From Alphaproteobacteria bacterium MarineAlpha10_Bin2 (GTDB taxonomy: Bacteria; Pseudomonadota; Alphaproteobacteria; UBA828): 11,832 nt of DNA. Every line of letters begins with the position of its first letter. Position 1 is the stretch's first letter. Below are positions 6,369-11,832 of this stretch, piece after piece. A program made the translations under genes and the position numbers. Where the stretch lies: NCBI GenBank assembly GCA_002937555.1, contig PTKB01000053.1, positions 1 through 11,832 on the forward strand, read 5' to 3'. The notes below the pieces were generated by a model that saw only the letters and a list, made by a program, of their open reading frames with translations, had not been told where the DNA came from and made no database searches.

Positions 6369-7726
6369 CAAGCCTCTCCCACGGACAGGTGTTGCGCAAG
6401 CCAGCGGGATACGGCGCCCTGCAGCCACTCCCGCGCCGCTTGGTCGGCCACCGATTGCAAATGTTCGTCCATGAACGCGGCGATCAACAGGCTGCGCGCC
6501 GAAGCTTCATCGATGCCGCGCGCGCGCAAATAAAACATTTGCTCGCCGTCCAGCTCACCGACCGTGGCGCCATGGCTGCACTTCACATCGTCGGCATATA
6601 TTTCCAGTTCCGGCTTGGCGTCCATGATGGCGTTGGGCGACAACAACAGAGCCCGGCTGAGTTGATTGCCGTCGCTCTTTTGGGCACCGCGATGGACCAC
6701 GGTCTTGCCCTGGAACACACCGTGCGCGCGTTCGTCCAAAACACCCTTGTAGGTTTGGCGGCTGGTGCCATCGGGCGCCGCGTGATCAACCCGAAGCCGG
6801 TTGTCGACGTGCTGTTCGCCCGCCAGCAAGAAGCCGCCGCCCAACTCGCAAGACGCGCCTGCGCCCTCCAGCACAACTTTGATTTCGTTGCGCGCGTACC
6901 GGCCGCCGGTGGCGACCACGAAATTTTCGTATGCCGCACCCGCCGCAATCCGCGTCTTGGTCAGCGCGGTTTGCCAGGCACGCCTGCTTTCTTCCTGCAG
7001 TTTGTAGTGGCGCATCTGGGCAGTCTCGCCAAGGCTTATGGCGGTTACAGGATTGGACCAATATTCAAGCTCGCCAAGCGCCGTATGCTGCTCTCCAAGC
7101 GCAAGTGTACTGCCCGCCCCGGCGGCAATGGAAATGCGCGGGTGATAAGCCACAGCGCCAACATCGGGTGCTGCAACAAATAACAGTTCGAGCGCCAATT
7201 CCGTATCCGGCTCGAGGATGATGAGGCAGCCATCCGCCATGAAGGCCGCGTTGAGCGCGGCCAGAGCATGGCCGTTCAATGCCGGCACCGCTTCCAGCTG
7301 AGATTTCAGCAAATCACCCTCATCGGCCATCGCATCGGCGAGGCCGAGCACGCGGACGCCAGCGGGAAGTTCTTCGAGCGCGGAAAGCGGGCCATCCAGC
7401 ATGCCATTGATGAACACCAGCCGCCCTGCGGCACTCTCTTTGGGGAAACGCTCCGCCACTTCGGCGCGCGCGGCTTCGGCGGCCTTCCTATCCGGTGCGG
7501 TAAAGTCGGTTTTCGCTAACGGCGTAAGGTTCGAATATTTCCAGTCCTCGACCCTTTGGCTCGGCAGGCCAAGCTCTGAAAAGCGCGCGATCGCCGCGTC
7601 GCGTTCGGATGTTACCCACGAAAGATCATGGCCCGGCAATTCTTCCCGAGCCGCAGCGAACTGTGCCGCGTAGGGCAGTTCAATCGAGCGGCTTGGCCGG
7701 GCAGCCTGTGGTGATACGGCGCCCAC
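6368..7726 (-). CDS. sufD: SufD, Fe-S cluster scaffold subunit
   Basis: SufD forms the SufBC2D complex with SufB and SufC and is needed for iron entry during cluster building. It belongs to the SufB/D beta-helix core family. The best landmarks are the N-terminal motif LPSQRVEDWKYSNL and the C-terminal AELEIYADDVKCSHG-like segment with Cys383 and His385, equivalent to the functional Cys/His pair of E. coli SufD. A helical C-terminal end with FYLRARGID follows. The start is uncertain. I chose the GTG at 7726, one base after the sufC stop, which gives 452 residues and a natural N-terminus. An ATG at 7747 would overlap sufC by 20 bp and add MPRRRRK, which looks like out-of-phase reading of the Ala-rich sufC tail. 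Confidence 0.93.
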   Translation of the reverse strand: MGAVSPQAARPSRSIELPYAAQFAAAREELPGHDLSWVTSERDAAIARFSELGLPSQRVEDWKYSNLTPLAKTDFTAPDRKAAEAARAEVAERFPKESAAGRLVFINGMLDGPLSALEELPAGVRVLGLADAMADEGDLLKSQLEAVPALNGHALAALNAAFMADGCLIILEPDTELALELLFVAAPDVGAVAYHPRISIAAGAGSTLALGEQHTALGELEYWSNPVTAISLGETAQMRHYKLQEESRRAWQTALTKTRIAAGAAYENFVVATGGRYARNEIKVVLEGAGASCELGGGFLLAGEQHVDNRLRVDHAAPDGTSRQTYKGVLDERAHGVFQGKTVVHRGAQKSDGNQLSRALLLSPNAIMDAKPELEIYADDVKCSHGATVGELDGEQMFYLRARGIDEASARSLLIAAFMDEHLQSVADQAAREWLQGAVSRWLAQHLSVGEA

Positions 7727-7727
7727 T

Positions 7728-8486
7728 TTACGCCGCCGCCTCGGCATTGCCGGTAAACCCGCTATAGCCCTTTTCTTCAAGCTCCAGCGCCAACTCCTTG
7801 CCGCCGGAGCGGACCACCCGTCCGTCGGCCAGGACATGAACGTAATCGGGCACGACGTATTCCAATAGGCGCTGATAATGGGTGATGACGATCATCGCGC
7901 GTTCGGGCGAGCGCAGTGCGTTAATGCCATCCGCCGCGACCTTGAGCGCATCGATATCGAGGCCGGAATCGGTCTCGTCCAGAACGGCGAGATAGGGCTC
8001 CAACAAGGCCATCTGCAAAATCTCGTTGCGCTTTTTCTCACCTCCGGAGAAACCCACATTCAATGTTCGCCGCATCATCTCCTCGCTGATGCCGAGCGCA
8101 TCGCGCTTCTCGCGCATGACTTTGAGAAACTCCATGGCGTCATATTCTTTTTCTCCGCGATGCTTGCGGATCGCGTTGACCGCCGTCTTGAGAAATGTTG
8201 CGCTGCCGACACCGGGAATCTCAACCGGATATTGAAACGCCAAGAAGAGGCCCTCGCGCGCCCGCATTTCCGGCTCAAGCGCGAACAAATCCTGACCGCG
8301 ATAGAGCACGCTGCCGGCGGTGATGTCGTAGCCCTCCCGTCCGGCGAGCACATAGGAAAGGGTGCTCTTGCCCGAGCCGTTCGGGCCCATGATGGCGTGC
8401 ACCTCGCCGGCCGCGACGGAGAGGCTGAAGTCCTTGAGAATTTCTTTGCCTGCAACCGAAACGGAGAGGCCTTTAATTTCCAGCAT
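7728..8486 (-). CDS. sufC: SufC, Fe-S assembly ATPase (ABC-type)
   Basis: A soluble ABC ATPase that dimerises on SufB-SufD and drives the conformational change for cluster assembly. The 252-residue protein shows Walker A GPNGSGKST (34-42), the Q-loop at Gln85 (LAFQYPVEIPG), the signature FSGGEKKRNEI (146-156), Walker B LAVLDETDSGLD (166-177) and the H-switch His203 (ITHYQRLL). SGGEKKRNE and ETDSGLD are diagnostic of SufC compared with transporter ATPases. AGGAAAG lies a few bases before the ATG. It starts 27 bp after sufB, and its TAA is followed one base later by the likely GTG start of sufD. Confidence 0.98.
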   Translation of the reverse strand: MLEIKGLSVSVAGKEILKDFSLSVAAGEVHAIMGPNGSGKSTLSYVLAGREGYDITAGSVLYRGQDLFALEPEMRAREGLFLAFQYPVEIPGVGSATFLKTAVNAIRKHRGEKEYDAMEFLKVMREKRDALGISEEMMRRTLNVGFSGGEKKRNEILQMALLEPYLAVLDETDSGLDIDALKVAADGINALRSPERAMIVITHYQRLLEYVVPDYVHVLADGRVVRSGGKELALELEEKGYSGFTGNAEAAA

Positions 8487-8513
8487 CTATTCTTTCCTAA
8501 ACCGCGCCGGCTT

Positions 8514-9977
8514 TTAGCCGACGCTCCCTTCCAGGCTGATGGCGACAAGCTTTTGCGCCTCGACGGCGAATTCCATCGGGAGTTCCTGCAACACTTCGCG
8601 GCAGAAACCGTTGACGATCAGCGCCACTGCTTCTTCTTCGGCGATGCCGCGTTGGCGGCAGTAGAACAACTGGTCTTCGCTGATTTTCGACGTCGTCGCC
8701 TCATGCTCGAGTTGCGCCGAGGCGTTGCGCGATTCTATGTAAGGCACGGTGTGGGCACCGCACTGCTCGCCAATCAGCAGTGAATCGCACTGGGTGTGGT
8801 TGCGCGCATTGTCGGCCTTGCCCTGAACCCGCACCAATCCGCGATATGTTTGATTGGCGCGGCCGGCCGACACGCCTTTGGAAACGATACGGCTTTTAGT
8901 GTTCTTGCCGACATGGATCATTTTGGTGCCGGTATCCGCCTGCTGACAGTTGTTGGTAATGGCAATGGAATAAAACTCGCCGGACGATCCGTCGCCCAAC
9001 AGCAGGCAGCTGGGATATTTCCAGGTGATGGCGGAGCCGGTCTCGACCTGGGTCCAGGAGATCTTGGAATTGCGCCCGCGGCAGGCGCCGCGCTTGGTGA
9101 CGAAATTGAAAATTCCGCCCTTGCCGTTTTCGTCGCCCGGATACCAGTTCTGCACGGTCGAATATTTTATTTCCGCGTCATCGAAGGCGACCAATTCGAC
9201 GACGGCGGCATGCAACTGGTTTTCGTCGCGCATCGGCGCCGTGCAGCCTTCGAGATAGCTCACATAGGAGCCCTCGTCGGCAATAATCAGCGTTCTTTCA
9301 AATTGACCTGTATTGGCGGCGTTGATGCGGAAATAAGTGCTCAGCTCCATTGGGCAGCGCACGCCCTTGGGGATATAGACGAAGGAGCCGTCGGTGAAGA
9401 CGGCGGAATTGAGGGTGGCGAAATAATTGTCGGCATAGGGCACGACGGAGCCAAGATATTTTTGAACGAGCTCCGGATGCTCCGCCACGGCTTCCGACAG
9501 CGAGCAGAAGATTACACCCAGTTCGGCCAATTTGGACTTGAACGTCGTTGCCACCGAGACGCTATCGAACACGGCATCAACGGCGACGCCCGACAACATC
9601 TCCTGTTCCTGCAACGGGATGCCGAGTTTCTCGTAGGTCTTGAGCAGCTCGGGGTCTATTTCGTCGAGGCTTTTGGGCCGATCCTCATCGCGCAGCGGCG
9701 CGGAATAATAGCTCGACGCCTGATAATCGATTTCAGGATAGTCGAGATGCGCCCAGCTGGGCGTATCCTCAGCGGTTTCCATCCAGCGGTGATAGGCGCG
9801 AAGACGCCAGTCCAGCAGCCACTCGGGCTCGCCCTTCTTGGCCGATATGAAGCGAACGATTTCTTCGTTCAATCCGGGCGGCGCGGAATCGGCCTCGATG
9901 TCGGTCACGAAGCCGTATTTATAGCGCTGTTCCGAGAGTGCCTCGACGGTCCGCGCGGTTTCTGTGTTGGTTGCCAT
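8514..9977 (-). CDS. sufB: SufB, Fe-S cluster scaffold subunit
   Basis: SufB is the main scaffold on which the nascent Fe-S cluster is built in the SufBC2D complex. The 487-residue product shows the alphaproteobacterial N-terminus (YKYGFVTDIEAD), KGEPEWLLDWRLRAY, the PKGVRCPMELSTYFRIN segment and the KGGIFNFVTKRG region. The C-terminal core includes HTQCDSLLIG (Cys397) and QLEHEATTS (His425, Glu426). These align with the catalytic Cys405, His433 and Glu434 of E. coli SufB. The ATG at 9977 is 19 bp after the regulator stop, with a modest TTAGGCA upstream, so the two are very likely cotranscribed. A long frame on the opposite strand here (8796-9992) is a shadow of this gene. Confidence 0.98.
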   Translation of the reverse strand: MATNTETARTVEALSEQRYKYGFVTDIEADSAPPGLNEEIVRFISAKKGEPEWLLDWRLRAYHRWMETAEDTPSWAHLDYPEIDYQASSYYSAPLRDEDRPKSLDEIDPELLKTYEKLGIPLQEQEMLSGVAVDAVFDSVSVATTFKSKLAELGVIFCSLSEAVAEHPELVQKYLGSVVPYADNYFATLNSAVFTDGSFVYIPKGVRCPMELSTYFRINAANTGQFERTLIIADEGSYVSYLEGCTAPMRDENQLHAAVVELVAFDDAEIKYSTVQNWYPGDENGKGGIFNFVTKRGACRGRNSKISWTQVETGSAITWKYPSCLLLGDGSSGEFYSIAITNNCQQADTGTKMIHVGKNTKSRIVSKGVSAGRANQTYRGLVRVQGKADNARNHTQCDSLLIGEQCGAHTVPYIESRNASAQLEHEATTSKISEDQLFYCRQRGIAEEEAVALIVNGFCREVLQELPMEFAVEAQKLVAISLEGSVG

Positions 9978-9996
9978 AAGTTCTGTGCCTAACTCA

Positions 9997-10476
9997 TCAA
10001 GTTTGGTCGTTCAGAGACGGTACGGGTGCGTTCGTGTCTTTGTTCCAGCTCGCCCTGTCATCGCCTGGAAACGACCCGGCAATATCCGCCAATGTCACTT
10101 CTTCAAGGGCGACGCGAATGGCATCGCTTACCTTTTGCCAGGGCCCGCGCACGGCGCAAAATCCCTCCAAGTCGCATACACCGCTGGAGTCATCCTGCAA
10201 GCAATCGGCGAGCGCGATCGGCCCATCCACGGCGACGACCAGATCGGCGACTGAAATGGCCTCAGGCGAACGCGCCAGACCATATCCCCCTGCAACGCCG
10301 CGCCGGGATACGAGGACGCCGCTCTTCACCAGCAATTTCAATAGCTTACTCGCGCTCGGCAGAGGTACGCCCGTGCGCTCTGCAATGCTCGCCGCACTAA
10401 ACAAAGCGTCTGGCTCACGCGCCATAAAACTCAGCGCAACCACGCCGTAATCCGCCATTCTGCTGATACGAATCAT
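9997..10476 (-). CDS. Rrf2-family Fe-S regulator of the suf operon (IscR/SufR-like)
   Basis: A dimeric winged-helix transcription factor of 159 residues, predicted to sense Fe-S cluster supply and control this operon. The N-terminal MIRISRMADYGVVAL is typical of Rrf2 proteins. The helix-turn-helix spans about 28-57 (AASIAERTGVPLPSASKLLKLL), with the wing SRRGVAGGYGLARSP (57-71). Three cysteines sit at 92, 101 and 107 (C-x8-C-x5-C). E. coli IscR has C-x5-C-x5-C, so the first interval is three residues longer. The pattern recalls the SUF-specific regulators of Xanthomonas and other proteobacteria rather than true IscR. I placed the start at the ATG at 10476; a TTG two codons earlier is possible. 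No strong ribosome binding site is seen. It is the first gene of the operon. Confidence 0.93.
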   Translation of the reverse strand: MIRISRMADYGVVALSFMAREPDALFSAASIAERTGVPLPSASKLLKLLVKSGVLVSRRGVAGGYGLARSPEAISVADLVVAVDGPIALADCLQDDSSGVCDLEGFCAVRGPWQKVSDAIRVALEEVTLADIAGSFPGDDRASWNKDTNAPVPSLNDQT

Positions 10477-10491
10477 AACCAAATCTTATAT

Positions 10492-10508
10492 AGGACTGAT
10501 TTCGTCCT
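10492..10508. promoter_or_regulatory. Inverted repeat, candidate operator of the suf regulator
   Basis: AGGAC (10492-10496), a 7-base spacer and GTCCT (10504-10508) form a perfect 5-bp inverted repeat. It covers the predicted transcription start (about 10502-10504) of the suf operon and lies 16-32 bp before the regulator ATG. A dimeric Rrf2 protein bound here would block transcription, as in autorepression by IscR-type regulators. It is short, and its size does not match a known consensus that I can quote. It could also act as an mRNA stem-loop. Confidence 0.4.
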
Positions 10509-10509
10509 C

Positions 10510-10538
10510 TTTAAACAGACGAAATGGTGTCCTGTCAA
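10510..10538 (-). promoter_or_regulatory. Sigma-70-type promoter of the suf operon
   Basis: On the minus strand a perfect -35 box TTGACA (10533-10538) is followed after 17 bp by TTTAAA (10510-10515), a 4-of-6 match to the -10 box. Transcription would start around 10502-10504, giving a leader of roughly 27 nt before the regulator ATG. It occupies the 91-bp gap after the beta-helix gene. An overlapping TATATAAG closer to the ATG could be a second -10 but has no good -35 box. Confidence 0.7.
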
Positions 10539-10567
10539 TTACTGGCTTGGTCAACAAGCGAAAATTG

Positions 10568-11832
10568 CTATCCGCCAACCTGACGGAGCGCCGGTCCGAC
10601 CGGCATATTGCCGCATTCGAGGTCGAGAGGTTCGTGGCCCTCGATTTCGAATTTGCCGTCCTCTTCCTGGCCGGTTTCGCGCCATTCTCCCCAAGTACGG
10701 TAGCGCTGGCGATCTTCTTTCTCTTCGTCCCATGCCCAATGCTCTTCGTTGCCGCCAAGCGCCTTATAGCTATTACCGTTGAAATGATTGCCGCTGGAAA
10801 ACAGCGCCTCATTGTCATAATCGCCGGCGGCTCCGCTAATACCGTTCTTTCCGCCATAGACGATCAAATTGCCGTGCACTCGGTTGCCGCTGGTTCGGAA
10901 GGCGCCGTGCAGGCCATCACCACGATCCTGCTGCAAAAGCACAATACCGTCGCCATAGCCGGGCGCGACCTCTACATGATTGCCATAGACCTCTACATTC
11001 TGCGAGGTACTGATCAGGATTTGTGCGCCGAACAGCCACGAGTCATGTCCGTGCCCATTGGCGAATACTTTGTTGTCGCGGATAACTGCGTCGTAACTGA
11101 TTTCGTGATGAATGCCTTCGCTCGAATTGGCGAACACGCGATTGCCTTCATAGAGCGAATGAATATTGCTGATATCGGTCCACAAGCCGGAACCGATATT
11201 GTTGTGCACGCAATTTCCGCGTACGACGAGATTGGTGGTCTTCACCAATTTCGCGCCGCCCGCCTCCCAGCTTGAAGAAAAGCCGGCGTAATTGTTATGC
11301 GACAGAATATTGCCTTCGATTTGAATGTTGTCGCCTTTACCCACCAGGCCGTTTTGCCCATTGCTATGGATATGGTTGTCGATGATGCGCATCGCCGTTC
11401 CAGTGCGGATACCGGCGCCGTGGTTGAAGCGGATTTCGTTGTGACGAACCGTCCAAGCCACACTGTCCGCGCCTTGAATGGCGCCGGATTGAGCGGGCGA
11501 AGCATATTTCTCGATGATAAGCCCTGAAATGATGACGTTCCGTGCCGTGCCGTGGAAGGCGCGCCGCAACAGGCTTATTTCCACAAGCCGTCCACGCGGA
11601 TTGTCGGCCATCAACACCAAGTTTTTGTCATAATCGAAATACCAAGTGCCGAGTTCGATCTCGCTGCGCTCGGCTTCTCGGCGGAGCGGCCTGGAGTTCA
11701 GAAATAAATCCTCCAAATACGTGCAGATTTCCGGCCGCTCGTCATTCTGATCTTTCGCGCATTTCCCGGTTGGTGCCGCCGACGCCTTCGGCGCCGCTGC
11801 CCACCAACGCCCTTTTCGCCGCACGATAAAGA
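10568..11832 (-). CDS. Right-handed parallel beta-helix repeat protein (5' end beyond the window)
   Basis: The frame stays open to the right edge. Only the C-terminal part, about 420 residues, is visible, and no true start can be assigned; a GTG at 11824 is just an internal in-frame codon. The segment CTYLEDLFLNSRPLRR and the following GTWYFDYDKNLVLMADNP form a module that often precedes beta-helix domains. From about 11580 to 10800 there are degenerate coils of about 22-25 residues with Asn/Gly turns, such as RHNEIRFNHGAGI, IDNHIHSNGQNGL, IEGNILSHNNYAGF and YEGNRVFANSSEGI. This fits the pectate-lyase-like or NosD-like PbH1 fold seen in carbohydrate-active and surface proteins. The tail is acidic and aromatic (HWAWDEEKEDRQRYRTWGEW). 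Substrate and location cannot be told, because any signal peptide would be off the window. It is same-strand with suf but separated by the suf promoter, so it is probably unrelated. Confidence 0.88.
   Translation of the reverse strand, partial: FIVRRKGRWWAAAPKASAAPTGKCAKDQNDERPEICTYLEDLFLNSRPLRREAERSEIELGTWYFDYDKNLVLMADNPRGRLVEISLLRRAFHGTARNVIISGLIIEKYASPAQSGAIQGADSVAWTVRHNEIRFNHGAGIRTGTAMRIIDNHIHSNGQNGLVGKGDNIQIEGNILSHNNYAGFSSSWEAGGAKLVKTTNLVVRGNCVHNNIGSGLWTDISNIHSLYEGNRVFANSSEGIHHEISYDAVIRDNKVFANGHGHDSWLFGAQILISTSQNVEVYGNHVEVAPGYGDGIVLLQQDRGDGLHGAFRTSGNRVHGNLIVYGGKNGISGAAGDYDNEALFSSGNHFNGNSYKALGGNEEHWAWDEEKEDRQRYRTWGEWRETGQEEDGKFEIEGHEPLDLECGNMPVGPALRQVGG

Noticed and set aside
7878..8783. 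A 301-codon open frame on the plus strand
   Set aside because: It is antisense to sufC and the end of sufB and spans their junction. Both sense genes are unmistakable.
8796..9992. A 398-codon open frame on the plus strand
   Set aside because: It lies fully antisense to sufB, which has clear family motifs. Long mirror frames are common opposite GC-rich coding sequence, and the predicted protein has no recognisable domain.
10547..11275. A 242-codon hydrophobic-looking open frame on the plus strand
   Set aside because: It is antisense to the beta-helix gene. Its Ile/Val/Ala-rich look comes from reading Asn/Asp/Gly-rich repeats backwards. No start signal or family match is seen.

Overview
The window reads as ordinary, GC-rich (roughly 58-60 % by eye) alphaproteobacterial chromosome carrying housekeeping genes for nitrogen assimilation and iron-sulfur cluster assembly. 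The glnB-glnA pair behind a sigma-54 promoter and the gene order regulator-sufB-C-D-S-U-T-A are both typical of Alphaproteobacteria. The tRNA-His keeps the canonical encoded G-1:C73 pair. Much of the Rhizobiales/Rhodobacterales/Caulobacterales lineage has lost this pair, so a Rhodospirillales-like or other branch outside that group is more likely. That placement is an inference. No mobile element, CRISPR array, integrase, phage gene or clear transferred island was seen.

Layout from left to right. Positions 42-119 (minus) hold tRNA-His(GTG) with a plausible promoter behind it. Positions 197-1369 (minus) encode a PLP-dependent class I/II aminotransferase. A 309-bp divergent intergenic region (1370-1678) carries a strong -24/-12 sigma-54 promoter and an AT-rich inverted repeat resembling an IHF site. 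Positions 1679-3474 (plus) are the glnB-glnA operon: the PII signal protein with its uridylylation tyrosine, and type I glutamine synthetase with its adenylylation tyrosine. Positions 3475-3748 contain a possible small membrane-protein gene and several inverted repeats between the convergent glnA and suf transcripts. Positions 3749-10476 (minus) are a compact, complete suf operon transcribed right to left: Rrf2-family regulator, sufB, sufC, sufD, sufS, sufU, sufT, sufA. Positions 10568-11832 (minus) are the 3' part of a right-handed beta-helix repeat protein that runs off the right edge.

How the genes work together. GlnB reports nitrogen and 2-oxoglutarate status and controls, through known partners outside the window, glutamine synthetase adenylylation and NtrC activity. 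The sigma-54 promoter closes that loop. In the suf operon, SufS takes sulfur from cysteine and SufU (zinc-type, replacing SufE) accepts it. SufB-SufC-SufD is the ATP-driven scaffold, SufA and SufT help deliver clusters, and the Rrf2 regulator with three cysteines probably senses cluster supply. A near-consensus promoter (TTGACA, 17 bp, TTTAAA) precedes the regulator, with a 5-bp inverted repeat across the predicted start of transcription that is a candidate autoregulatory operator. Genes from sufC to sufT are joined by 1-4 bp stop/start overlaps or near-abutting ends.

Nothing here looks like a new biological system. The points most worth checking are the regulator's unusual cysteine spacing and its candidate operator, the sigma-54/IHF-like architecture, the tRNA-His identity bases and the truncated beta-helix gene.
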